Of a DNA stretch of 6,436 bases, positions 1 through 6,392 are shown piece after piece. Within the stretch, counting starts at the first letter, position 1. Each line of letters starts with the position of its first letter. Origin of the DNA: an uncultured Oscillospiraceae bacterium (GTDB lineage: Bacteria; Bacillota; Clostridia; Oscillospirales; Acutalibacteraceae); assembly GCA_900552225.1 (NCBI GenBank), contig URYX01000104.1, positions 1 to 6,436 on the forward strand, read 5' to 3'. The translations under genes were made by a program, and so were the position numbers. The notes beneath the pieces were generated by a model, which did no database searches, was not told the origin of the DNA, and was given only the letters and a program-made list of their open reading frames with translations.

Positions 1-56
1 GTCTATCGCCGGAGCGCTTTGTGTTTACAGGTTCCGGAGATATTTTCAGGAAAGGG
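1..56 (+). other. Leader upstream of murC with ribosome binding site
   Basis: This short stretch precedes murC. A purine-rich AGGAAAGGG at 48-56 abuts the ATG at 57, so its AGG core lies about 6 nt before the start and acts as the ribosome binding site. An upstream in-frame GTG at 21 exists, but the 12 residues it would add do not look like a MurC N-terminus. I see no convincing promoter; murC may be transcribed from outside the window. Confidence 0.5.
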
Positions 57-1448
57 ATGGAAAACGTGACGGTCACGGATTCGATTTTGGAACAGGTTCA
101 CCGCATCCATTTTGTGGGAATCGGCGGCAGCGGCATGAGCCCGCTTGCCGAAATTCTTCATGCGGAGGGATATCAGATCACCGGCTCCGACTGCGGAGAA
201 TCGGACAACCGCAAGCGCATCGAGGCGCTCGGCATTCCGGTCTATACCGGTCATCGCGCGGAAAATCTCGGGGATACCGAGCTCGTGGTCTATACGGCCG
301 CCGTCAGCCGCGATAACCCCGAGCTGGCCGCAGCGGATGCACGCGGGATTCCGGTGCTGGAGCGCGCCAAGCTGCTCGGCATTCTGTCCCGTCACTACGA
401 ACAGACCGTGGCGGTTTCGGGCACACACGGCAAAACCACCACCACCTCCATGATTGCGCAGATTCTGCTGGAGGCCGGGACGGATCCCTCGCTGTTCATC
501 GGCGGCCGCCTGCCGCTAATCGGCGCCAACGGGCGTGCCGGTCATTCTCCCTATCTGATCTGCGAGGCGTGTGAGTTTCAGGACCATTATCTGGAGATGA
601 CGCCGGCCGTGGCCGTGGTGCTGAACGTGGACGCCGACCATCTGGACTATTTCGGAACACTCGATAATGTCATCCGCTCCTTTGCGACATTTTCCGCCAA
701 GGCCACCCGTGCGGTCATCTATAACGCCGAGGACGCCAACACCTGCCGTGCCGTAGAGGCAGCCGCGGCACCGAAAATTTCCTTCGGCACGACGGAGGAG
801 GCCGACTGGTCGGCGCGGCAGCTGACCGTGTTTGACGGCGCCTACTATGCCTACGACCTCTACCATGACGGCTCCCTGTTCGCCCACATCCGCCTCGGCG
901 TTCCGGGACGGCACAATGTCCTCAACTCCGCCGCGGCCGCGGCCGCCGCCTTCCTGTGCGGAGCCACGGCGGAGCAGATTGCAGTCGGGCTTGCGCATTT
1001 CCGCGGAGCGGGACGGCGATTTGAATTTCTCGGCACCTTCCGCGGCGTGACGGTGGCCGACGACTACGCCCACCACCCGACCGAAATTGCCGCCACGCTG
1101 CAGGCGGCCAAGGCGATGCCGTACCGCAGGGTATGGGCGGTGTTTCAGCCCTTCACCTATTCCCGCACGGCGCAGCATCTGCAGGAATTTGCCGATACGC
1201 TCTCCCTGGCGGACACCGCCGTCGTCAGCGATATTATGGGCTCCCGCGAGCAAAACGATTGGAATGTCAGCTCGACGCAGATTGTGGAGCGCATGACCAA
1301 CGGCATCTATCTCCCCGATTTCGAATCCATCGCTTCCTTTGTGGCGGAGCAGGCCGCGGAGGGTGACCTGGTCATCACCATGGGCGGCGGCGATGTCTAT
1401 AAATGCGCGCGGATGATTGCGGCAAAGCTGGAGCAGATTCCGCAGTAA
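57..1448 (+). CDS. murC: UDP-N-acetylmuramate--L-alanine ligase MurC
   Basis: Cytoplasmic Mur ligase that adds L-alanine to UDP-N-acetylmuramic acid using ATP, the first amino-acid step of the peptidoglycan stem peptide. The 463-residue product has the usual family length and three-domain order. The N-terminal UDP-binding loop GIGGSGM is at residues 21-27. The central ATPase domain has the P-loop GTHGKTTTT at 122-130, the acidic EACE at 170-173, and DADHLDYFG at 192-200. The GVPGRHNVLN block is at 281-290. The C-terminal alanine-binding domain has RRFE at 320-323, DDYAHHPTEI at 335-344, FQPFTYSRT at 363-371 and MGGGDVYK at 442-449. All expected motifs are intact, so it should be active. ATG 57 was chosen for its ribosome binding site and because the product then begins shortly before the UDP-binding fold; GTG 66 is a possible alternative. 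An alanine run lies at residues 292-298. No other cell-wall gene is nearby, so it seems to stand alone or end an upstream operon. Confidence 0.97.
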   Translation: MENVTVTDSILEQVHRIHFVGIGGSGMSPLAEILHAEGYQITGSDCGESDNRKRIEALGIPVYTGHRAENLGDTELVVYTAAVSRDNPELAAADARGIPVLERAKLLGILSRHYEQTVAVSGTHGKTTTTSMIAQILLEAGTDPSLFIGGRLPLIGANGRAGHSPYLICEACEFQDHYLEMTPAVAVVLNVDADHLDYFGTLDNVIRSFATFSAKATRAVIYNAEDANTCRAVEAAAAPKISFGTTEEADWSARQLTVFDGAYYAYDLYHDGSLFAHIRLGVPGRHNVLNSAAAAAAAFLCGATAEQIAVGLAHFRGAGRRFEFLGTFRGVTVADDYAHHPTEIAATLQAAKAMPYRRVWAVFQPFTYSRTAQHLQEFADTLSLADTAVVSDIMGSREQNDWNVSSTQIVERMTNGIYLPDFESIASFVAEQAAEGDLVITMGGGDVYKCARMIAAKLEQIPQ

Positions 1449-1472
1449 GCCTCCGCAGGCTCTCAAAACCGC

Positions 1473-1513
1473 AAAAATCCCGCAGAACAGTTTTTCTGTT
1501 CTGCGGGATTTTT
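1473..1513. terminator. Bidirectional rho-independent terminator between murC and flavodoxin
   Basis: A perfect 18-bp inverted repeat, AAAAATCCCGCAGAACAG (1473-1490) and its complement (1496-1513), encloses a TTTTT loop. The stem ends in A5 on one side and T5 on the other, so either strand's transcript forms a stable hairpin followed by U residues. It lies 24 nt past the murC stop and 19 nt past the flavodoxin stop, which fits shared termination of two converging transcripts. Confidence 0.93.
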
Positions 1514-1532
1514 CCTGTAGCCGATGAAGAAC

Positions 1533-1955
1533 TCAGGCGCAGAGAGCCGCTCCGAGTGCACGGCAGGCCTCCAGGGCCTCATCGTCCGGCTCCTCGCAGC
1601 AAATCACGCTGTCGCACGCCAGAACGGCGCCGTCGCCCACACAGGTCTCCTCCCAGCTTTGCATCCACTCTCCGCTTCCCCAGCCATAGGAACCGAACAG
1701 CGCCAGGCGCCGTCCGGCAAGCCGGCTCTCGCATGAGGCAAACATCGGGGCAAACTCGGATTCCTCCAGCTCCTCCGCTCCCATGGCCGGGCAGCCGAAG
1801 GCCACTGCATCCACCGTATCCAGCAGGGAGACGTCAAACTCGGACGGGGTAAGCAGCACCGCCTCCGCACCGGCTCTGCGGGCTCCCTCCGCCACGGCCT
1901 GCGCCATGGCCTCCGTGTGACCCGTACCGCTCCAATACACAACTGCAACCTTCAC
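1533..1955 (-). CDS. Short-chain flavodoxin
   Basis: Small FMN-binding electron carrier that can replace ferredoxin, typically when iron is scarce. The 140-residue product matches the clostridial flavodoxin pattern (as in C. beijerinckii, about 138 residues). It has MKVAVVYWSGTGHTEAM at 1-17, containing the FMN phosphate loop S9-x-T11-G-x-T14 (His where Asn is usual). The FMN-contact loop CPAMGAEELEESEF is at 55-68, with Met58-Gly59 at the peptide that flips on reduction. FGSYGWGSGEW at 87-97 has Trp92 placed to stack on the flavin, and the C-terminal EEPDDEALEAC also fits the family. GTG 1955 was chosen because it gives the standard N-terminus; an in-frame GTG at 1967 would add four residues and overlaps the AGAAAGG ribosome binding site (1967-1973). 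That site is 11 nt from GTG 1955, slightly long. It is the last gene of the DUF2325-DUF3793-flavodoxin operon. Identity is firm; its redox partner is unknown. Confidence 0.95.
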   Translation of the reverse strand: MKVAVVYWSGTGHTEAMAQAVAEGARRAGAEAVLLTPSEFDVSLLDTVDAVAFGCPAMGAEELEESEFAPMFASCESRLAGRRLALFGSYGWGSGEWMQSWEETCVGDGAVLACDSVICCEEPDDEALEACRALGAALCA

Positions 1956-1974
1956 AACTTGACACACCTTTCTG

Positions 1975-1992
1975 TAAAATGATCCTATTTTA
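1975..1992 (-). promoter_or_regulatory. AT-rich inverted repeat and possible weak internal promoter for flavodoxin
   Basis: TAAAAT-N6-ATTTTA is an inverted repeat just before the flavodoxin ribosome binding site. Read on the minus strand, TAAAAT (1992-1987) matches five of six bases of a sigma-A -10 box. A poor -35 (TTGGTC, 2014-2009) lies 16 bp upstream. Transcription from here would begin about 25 nt before the gene. The weak -35 makes this tentative. Confidence 0.28.
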
Positions 1993-2007
1993 AGCGTCAG
2001 GACGCTT
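1992..2007 (-). other. Small intergenic hairpin overlapping the DUF3793 stop codon
   Basis: AAGCGTC-AG-GACGCTT is a perfect 7-bp inverted repeat whose arms cover the TGA stop (1997-1999) of the DUF3793 gene. With a 2-nt spacer the outer 6 bp would realistically pair around a 4-nt loop. On the minus strand it is followed by TTAAAAT, not a proper T-tract, so it is at best a leaky terminator or an RNA processing or stability element between DUF3793 and flavodoxin. Confidence 0.4.
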
Positions 2008-2551
2008 TGACCAACAGCTTTTCAAACGAGTGATGCTTTCCGTAGGCCCGACAGTACAGCCGGGTGCACTTTTTATACAGAGCAAAGGTCTTTCGGGCCT
2101 GTTCGGCATCGCCGTAGACCTTCCATGTCCCCACACATTTGGCCTCCCGGGCCCCGTGCCGCAAAAATCCGTCCACATCCTCGGGCGGATACCCGAGAAA
2201 CAGCCCGACCTCATGCGGAAAATCCGCATCCGTCTGCAGACGGCGGACGAGCTCCGCGACACACTGATCCGCGTTTTCGGCGGGATAGTGCCGGTTTAAG
2301 AGAATTTCGCGGGCTTTGCCGTTTTTCAGATCCTCCTTCAGCCGACGCGGACGGTACATATACAGCAGTGCACGGTGCTCCGAGCAGTAGACCGGCAGCA
2401 GCCGCAGCCCGCGCGGCACCAGCCGGCGGTTCATCTCCCGGACGGATTCATCCAGGGCGCGGCGGTCGCGGACGGGGCAGGCAAACAGGTTTCCCGTCTT
2501 GAGTCCCGCCATCGTCGGGGAGCAGTGCAGAATGACCGTTTCTTCAGACAC
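1997..2551 (-). CDS. DUF3793 family protein
   Basis: Member of an uncharacterised clostridial family recognised here as DUF3793; no biochemical function is known to me. The 184-residue protein has the family's N-terminal signature HCSPTMAGLKTGNLF at 9-23, a YMYRP block at 64-68, the strongly conserved FPHEVGLFLGYPPEDVDGF at 111-129, and a C-terminal WKVYGD...YKKCTRLY segment at 143-167. There is no signal peptide or membrane segment, so it is probably cytoplasmic. Cysteines at 10, 25, 56, 97, 139, 162 and 167 are scattered without a clear cluster motif. The start is GTG 2551, preceded by AAAGGA (2566-2561) at 9-nt spacing. It overlaps the end of the DUF2325 gene by 8 nt, which suggests coupled translation. 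Lying between DUF2325 and flavodoxin behind a palindromic operator, it may belong to a metal- or redox-related response; that is inference from context only. Confidence 0.88.
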   Translation of the reverse strand: MSEETVILHCSPTMAGLKTGNLFACPVRDRRALDESVREMNRRLVPRGLRLLPVYCSEHRALLYMYRPRRLKEDLKNGKAREILLNRHYPAENADQCVAELVRRLQTDADFPHEVGLFLGYPPEDVDGFLRHGAREAKCVGTWKVYGDAEQARKTFALYKKCTRLYCRAYGKHHSFEKLLVKAS

Positions 2552-2840
2552 AGCAAGCGCTCCTTTCCGTATGGGTATCCAGAATACGGCGCAGCGCAGA
2601 AACCGATCCCGTATGGCTGCGCACTGTGCGGATGTTGCGCTTTTTGGCCTGCCCCGTTGCCAGATTCAGCATCTTGTGAGACATCGTGCCCGTGAACAGA
2701 ATCAGCAGATCGGGACTTCCGAAGTTCTGAATTCCCTTGTCGGTTTCAATGTACACCTTGGCCGAGCAGGCATAAGAGCGGCAAAGCTCCTCATACCGCC
2801 GGATCATGCATTCGTTTCCTCCTACAATAACAACACTCAT
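2544..2840 (-). CDS. DUF2325 domain-containing protein
   Basis: Small single-domain protein of the DUF2325 family, function unknown. The 98-residue product opens with the diagnostic MSVVIVGGNECMIRRYEELC (1-20), a beta strand and glycine turn like a nucleotide-binding fold. It continues with PDLLILFTGTMSHKM (43-57), AKKRNI (65-70) and a final RSHTGSVSALRRIL (74-87) that resembles the family's HSSS-type ending. The last residues include a CC pair (96-97). No signal peptide or membrane segment is visible. ATG 2840 is the start, with an AAAGGAGAGG ribosome binding site at 2855-2846. It is the first gene of the operon, and the palindrome at 2864-2881 lies directly upstream. The stop TGA overlaps the GTG start region of DUF3793. 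The family call is firm from the motif pattern; any role in sensing or binding a small ligand is a guess. Confidence 0.88.
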   Translation of the reverse strand: MSVVIVGGNECMIRRYEELCRSYACSAKVYIETDKGIQNFGSPDLLILFTGTMSHKMLNLATGQAKKRNIRTVRSHTGSVSALRRILDTHTERSACCV

Positions 2841-2863
2841 CGCTTCCTCTCCTTTCAGTCGTT

Positions 2864-2881
2864 GATTAGCAATTGCTAACC
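2864..2881 (-). promoter_or_regulatory. Palindromic operator upstream of the DUF2325-DUF3793-flavodoxin operon
   Basis: GATTAGCAATTGCTAACC is an 18-bp palindrome with one mismatched pair and a perfect 14-bp core (2866-2879). Its inner edge is 23 nt before the DUF2325 start. A minus-strand TTTACA (2891-2886) and GCTAAT (2870-2865), 15 bp apart, could be a poor -35/-10 pair, which would put the operator over the core promoter as expected for repression. The same element recurs at 6413-6430. The GGTTAG/CTAACC half-sites recall DtxR/IdeR boxes but with a longer centre, so the regulator is not identified. Confidence 0.7.
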
Positions 2882-3093
2882 ACTATGTAAAAAAATAAGG
2901 ACGGGCTTTAGGGTATGGCAAGCAGATTCGCCTTACAGGGATTTCATGCCGATGCTTTGGCTCATCACCATGGAGCAACAGCGGCTTTTCCCGGAAATGC
3001 GGCAGCTTCGCGCTTCCCGATGTCCGCTCCGCCGCTTTTCCGCGGCCCGCGGGCCTCCGGCCGGGCAATCTGCCCGGCCGGAGACTCCGCCGT
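2882..3093. other. Intergenic region without a convincing gene
   Basis: These 212 bases separate the two minus-strand operons. Open frames exist on both strands, but they are short, lack good ribosome binding sites and resemble no family I know. The HMA-proximal half is very GC-rich and full of hairpins: the 13-bp stem at 3055-3083, a 12-bp palindrome GGCCCGCGGGCC at 3044-3055, and a 5-bp stem GCCGC/GCGGC at 3031-3046. The other half is ordinary sequence ending in an A7 run (T7 on the minus strand) at 2889-2895. No clear stem precedes that T-run. Confidence 0.5.
3055..3083 (-). terminator. GC-rich hairpin, probable transcript end of the ABC/HMA operon
   Basis: CTCCGGCCGGGCA (3055-3067) and its exact complement (3071-3083) form a perfect 13-bp stem with a 3-nt loop, 10 nt past the HMA stop codon. 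No T-tract follows on the minus strand, so it is not a textbook intrinsic terminator. It may stop transcription with help from a factor or protect the mRNA 3' end. Confidence 0.5.
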
Positions 3094-3357
3094 TTAGGAT
3101 TTCCGGAAGCAGCCGAACAGACCGTGCTTTTTCTCATACGGGGCACTCGTGATGCCCTTCAGCTCATACCCTGTCCCCGCAATCACCTCGCGCAGCTGTT
3201 CCTCCGCGAGCGGCTCCTCCGAAACGATTACCGTCTCCCCCTTGCTGTGAGAGGAGGTGACCTTCTGAACCGCAAATTTGGAACGAATGGCGTCATTGAT
3301 GTGCGATTCACACATACCGCACATCATGCCGTCGATACGCAATGTTGTCTTGACCAT
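3094..3357 (-). CDS. Heavy-metal-associated (HMA) domain protein
   Basis: Small soluble protein built on the HMA ferredoxin-like fold seen in copper chaperones and metal ATPase N-termini. The 87 residues begin KTTLRIDGMMCGMCESHIND (3-22), where Cys13 and Cys16 form the CxxC metal site, flanked by Met11, Met12 and Met15. VIVSEEPLAEEQLREVIAGTGYE (43-65) supplies the later strand and helix. The tail EKKHGLFGCFRKS (75-87) is basic and hydrophobic with an extra Cys83; it may associate with the membrane. The ATG at 3357 follows an AAGGGAG at a rather long 11-nt spacing, and the gene lies 21 nt after the permease gene, so it is the last gene of the ABC operon. Its position suggests a partner or metal sensor for the transporter. 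The fold is firm; the metal (copper, iron or other) and the role are not shown by the sequence. Confidence 0.9.
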   Translation of the reverse strand: MVKTTLRIDGMMCGMCESHINDAIRSKFAVQKVTSSHSKGETVIVSEEPLAEEQLREVIAGTGYELKGITSAPYEKKHGLFGCFRKS

Positions 3358-3378
3358 ACCGCTTGACGCTCCCTTCGT

Positions 3379-5658
3379 CTATTCCGCACTTTTCAGTGCT
3401 TCCACCATATCGATTTTCTTGTTCTTGCGGGACACCGCCAGGCTGACCAGCAGCGACATGCCGAGTGTCAGGCAGATGCTGACGCACACGGTGCGCACGC
3501 TGAGCGCCAGCTTCATCTCGTATTCCCCGGCCAGGGCCTTCAGCAGATAATCCAGCACGCCGATGCCGGAGGGCAGTCCGATGAGGATTCCGATTACACT
3601 CAGCCACAGATTCTGGCCGACCAGCAGCGCTCCGATCTTCCGGTCCCTGAAGCCCACGACCTTCAGCGTTGCCATTTCGCGATACCGTTCGGTATAGCTC
3701 ATCACCCCGAGGTTGTACAGCACCACCACACCGAGCAGCAACGCTCCGCCGACCAGCATGGTGATCGACGCGTTCATCAGCTCGGTAAAGGTGGAGAAGG
3801 AATCGAGAATCGCCTGCTTGGACTGTACGCTCTGAATTGCGGCATCGGGGACGATGTCCGCCTTTTCGGTGCGGGTGTATACGGAATTCACCGTATACGG
3901 CAGCTCCAGTGCTTCTGCGTAGACGGAGGAGATGGCAATGCTTTCGGAAACACTGCGGAAAATCCCTGCCACGCGCAGCGTATACACTCGGTCCGACCCG
4001 TAGGGACTCACCTCGAGCGAGTCCCCGGGCTTTAAGTGAAACGTGTCCGCAAGCCGCATACACACATACGCTCCGTCGTCTCCGAGCGTGAAGAAGTCTG
4101 CGCTGCGGTCGGGAAAGCGCACCATATCGTGGGTAATGCGGTAAATATCCAGAGAAACCGCCTGATCCCCGGCCTGTACAGCCACCGTCCCGCTTTCGTC
4201 CCCCTCGTATTGCTGCAGAATGTCGCGCCGCTGCTCCTCTGTGGCCTCATCGGCCAGGAAAATCCGGGAGGCATAGTTTGTGGCACCGTCATAATACAGC
4301 TTCAGGAAGGCCTGAAGCGTATCGCTCATGCCGAACGCTCCCACAATCAGGATCATACTGCCGACAATGCCGATCAGGCTCATCGCGGTTCTCGACTTAT
4401 GCCGCACGGTATCGCGCATATTCCAGCGCGTGCCGAAGGAGAGCCGGTGGAACCAGCCGGTACGCTCCAGCCACAGCGGCCGTACCCGTTTGGGGGTATA
4501 GGGCCGCAGGGCATCGGCCGCCGTCCCGCGCAGCATCTGCTTAACGGACAGAAAGCCGATCAGTGTCAGCAGGCCGATAACGGCGACCAGCACGACACAG
4601 CAGAACCACGGCAGATACAGCTTCCATTCCGGCATATCCATATAGGTTCCCATCATGCCGTTCGGATTCATGATGTAGTAGGCGATGCCGTAGCCGAGTC
4701 CCACGCCGATGGCCGATCCGATCACGCCGATCATCAGGGCATACGAGGTGTAATGCCACAGGATGCGGCGGTCGCAAAAGCCGAGAGCCTTGAGGGTGCC
4801 GATCTGTGTTTTTTCCTGCGCCGTCAGGCGGTGCATGGTGGTCACCATGGTCAGCACGGCAATCAGCAAAAACAGCACCGGCAGCACCGAGCCCATGGTC
4901 TGTCCTTCCTCGGTCTCTCCCTTGGCCTGGGCATAGGAAACGCTCTCGTCCTTGGTCAGCACCTGCGTGGTGCGGCCGAGCGCCGCATCCACGGCATCGA
5001 TCAGCTCCTGCTTGCCGGCCGCGGAGCGCAGATGAATCTGCGGATAGAACTCCATACCGGCCGCTTCGCGGTACAGCACGGGAGAAATATAGGCGAAGCC
5101 GTAGGTGGAATAATCCGGCATCAACTGGCTTTCATCCCGCACGCAGATCATGTACTCGCCGGCCCGGATGAGCCCGCGCACCGTTCCGTGCACCTCGATG
5201 TTGCGGTATACCAGTGTCAGGGTGTCCGCAAGGTGGATGCCGTTTGCGGCCGCATACTTTTCCGAAAGCCAGATGCCGTCCGGACTGTTTTCGTCATACG
5301 GATCGCCCTCCGCCACGAGGAATCCGGACACCGCGGCGTTTTCCGTCACGGTCAGGGCTACGCTGTCTCCGGGATACTGAGTAACGTCCGCATTGACCGC
5401 CAAGAAGCGGGAAGCACTTTCCACGGCCTTCAGGCGGCAGACCGTCTGATATTCTTCCTCGGAAAATCCCTGCTCCGAAATCAGGCGGTAATCGGCATAT
5501 CCCGTCTTTTCAAAGAAGCTGCCGGTGTTTTTCTCAATGCTGACCCATTCCATCTGGAAGCCGATAAAAACACCGATGCCGAGGGCAATCATGAGGATCA
5601 TGGACAGAAACTGCGCTTTATAGCGTCCCATCGTCCGCCAAAGCTTTTTAAAAAGCAC
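3379..5658 (-). CDS. ABC transporter permease with two FtsX domains
   Basis: Membrane component of a MacB/LolCE/FtsX-superfamily ABC system. The 759-residue protein has about eight membrane segments. TM1 (17-36) is followed by a large outside domain (about 37-255). TM2-TM4 lie near 257-276, 304-329 and 349-370. TM5 (425-444) is followed by a second outside domain (about 445-630), then TM6-TM8 near 631-653, 682-705 and 720-742. Each FtsX domain carries the cytoplasmic coupling segment: TAQEKTQIGTLKALGF (279-294) and SYTERYREMATLKVVGF (654-670). The C-terminus, KKIDMVEALKSAE, is typical. GTG 5658 is the start, with AAAGGGGG (5674-5667) overlapping the ATPase stop, so translation is likely coupled across the 15-nt gap. 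Superfamily members work by mechanotransmission, lipoprotein extraction or peptide and antibiotic export, and are not classic metal permeases; the substrate cannot be read from the sequence. The HMA protein downstream is the only specific hint. Confidence 0.93.
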   Translation of the reverse strand: MLFKKLWRTMGRYKAQFLSMILMIALGIGVFIGFQMEWVSIEKNTGSFFEKTGYADYRLISEQGFSEEEYQTVCRLKAVESASRFLAVNADVTQYPGDSVALTVTENAAVSGFLVAEGDPYDENSPDGIWLSEKYAAANGIHLADTLTLVYRNIEVHGTVRGLIRAGEYMICVRDESQLMPDYSTYGFAYISPVLYREAAGMEFYPQIHLRSAAGKQELIDAVDAALGRTTQVLTKDESVSYAQAKGETEEGQTMGSVLPVLFLLIAVLTMVTTMHRLTAQEKTQIGTLKALGFCDRRILWHYTSYALMIGVIGSAIGVGLGYGIAYYIMNPNGMMGTYMDMPEWKLYLPWFCCVVLVAVIGLLTLIGFLSVKQMLRGTAADALRPYTPKRVRPLWLERTGWFHRLSFGTRWNMRDTVRHKSRTAMSLIGIVGSMILIVGAFGMSDTLQAFLKLYYDGATNYASRIFLADEATEEQRRDILQQYEGDESGTVAVQAGDQAVSLDIYRITHDMVRFPDRSADFFTLGDDGAYVCMRLADTFHLKPGDSLEVSPYGSDRVYTLRVAGIFRSVSESIAISSVYAEALELPYTVNSVYTRTEKADIVPDAAIQSVQSKQAILDSFSTFTELMNASITMLVGGALLLGVVVLYNLGVMSYTERYREMATLKVVGFRDRKIGALLVGQNLWLSVIGILIGLPSGIGVLDYLLKALAGEYEMKLALSVRTVCVSICLTLGMSLLVSLAVSRKNKKIDMVEALKSAE

Positions 5659-5673
5659 AACGCTCGCCCCCTT

Positions 5674-6375
5674 TTACCAGTCGATCTCATCCGCCGATGC
5701 GGGGTGCGCCTGCTCCTCCTGCGACACGATCCGTCCGTTCTTGACGCGGATCACCACATCCGCCATTTTGGCGATGTTCTGGTTATGCGTCACAATGACG
5801 ATGGTTTTTCCGTATTCCCGTGCCATCCGAAGCAGCAGCTTCAGCACCAGCACGCCCGTTTCGGAGTCAAGCGCTCCGGTCGGCTCATCGCACAGCAGAA
5901 CCTTCGGGTTCTTGGCCAAGGCCCGCGCAATCGAGACACGCTGCTGTTCTCCTCCGGAGAGCTCGGCCGGAAAATTCTTCAGATGATCCGACAATCCGAC
6001 CTCGCTGAGCATCTGTGTGGCCGAGAGCGCGTGGGGCGCAATCTCCTTGACCAGCGCCACGCTTTCATGTACGGTCAGCGTCGGAATCAGGTTGTAAAAC
6101 TGGAACACAAACCCGACTTTTTCCGCCCGATAATCGGCCAGCTCGTCGTTTGACAGCGTCGAGATATCCCGGCCGTCCACATAAATCTTTCCCTCGGTCG
6201 GCGTATCCAGACCTCCGAGCAGGTTCAACAGGGTGCTCTTTCCGGCGCCGCTCGGCCCCAGAATGACCGCAAATTTGCCTTCCTCCAGCGCCATATTCAC
6301 ATGATCCAGTGCCCGCTGCTCATGGTCACCGTTGCGGTATACACGGCTGACGTCGTGAAATTCCACCATTGCCAT
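5674..6375 (-). CDS. ABC transporter ATP-binding protein, MacB/LolD type
   Basis: Cytoplasmic ATPase that powers the FtsX-type permease encoded next to it. The 233-residue product contains every catalytic motif: Walker A GPSGAGKST (40-48), Q-loop FQFYNLIPTLT (91-101), signature LSGGEQQRVSIARAL (139-153), Walker B VLLCDEPTGALD (159-170) and switch His197 in THN. The DEPTGALD and YNLIP forms are characteristic of the LolD/MacB/FtsE branch. ATG 6375 was chosen because AAAGGGGG (6391-6384) sits 8 nt before it; an in-frame ATG at 6411 would run through a palindrome and ahead of the ribosome binding site, and ATG 6369 is a minor alternative. It is the first gene of the operon, 37 nt from the operator at 6413-6430. 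The acidic end ADEIDW shows no known motif. Confidence 0.95.
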   Translation of the reverse strand: MAMVEFHDVSRVYRNGDHEQRALDHVNMALEEGKFAVILGPSGAGKSTLLNLLGGLDTPTEGKIYVDGRDISTLSNDELADYRAEKVGFVFQFYNLIPTLTVHESVALVKEIAPHALSATQMLSEVGLSDHLKNFPAELSGGEQQRVSIARALAKNPKVLLCDEPTGALDSETGVLVLKLLLRMAREYGKTIVIVTHNQNIAKMADVVIRVKNGRIVSQEEQAHPASADEIDW

Positions 6376-6392
6376 ATGGTAATCCCCCTTTC

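Noticed and set aside
18..46. Possible murC promoter (TTTGTG, 17 bp, TATTTT)
   Set aside because: The -35 is a very poor match and transcription would start only a few bases before the ATG, excluding the ribosome binding site.
921..960. GC-rich repeat GCCGCGGCCGCGG within murC
   Set aside because: It simply encodes the alanine run of the MurC central domain (residues 292-298), where small residues are common, and needs no separate explanation.
516..1466. A 316-residue open frame on the minus strand opposite murC
   Set aside because: It is antisense to a fully motif-supported murC, crosses its entire catalytic region, has no recognisable domain and also enters the intergenic leader of the terminator.
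1959..1964. TTGACA on the plus strand, a perfect -35 hexamer
   Set aside because: No -10 box lies 16-18 bp downstream, and no plus-strand gene follows; it falls at the start of the minus-strand flavodoxin gene.
2887..2920. T7 run on the minus strand as an intrinsic terminator for the ABC/HMA operon
   Set aside because: No stable stem lies immediately upstream of the T-run; the nearest pairing is about 5 bp and more than 20 nt away. The run more likely belongs to the promoter of the next operon.
2883..3146. An 87-residue minus-strand frame, and plus-strand frames of 60-68 residues, in the region between the operons
   Set aside because: The minus-strand frame begins inside the HMA gene in another frame and runs through GC-rich hairpins. 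The products are Arg/Pro-rich, none has a good ribosome binding site and none resembles a known family.
4036..6153. A 705-residue open frame on the plus strand opposite the permease and ATPase genes
   Set aside because: It lies antisense to two genes with complete, recognisable motifs. Its product is rich in His, Gln and Arg with no family resemblance, as expected from the reverse of GC-biased codons.
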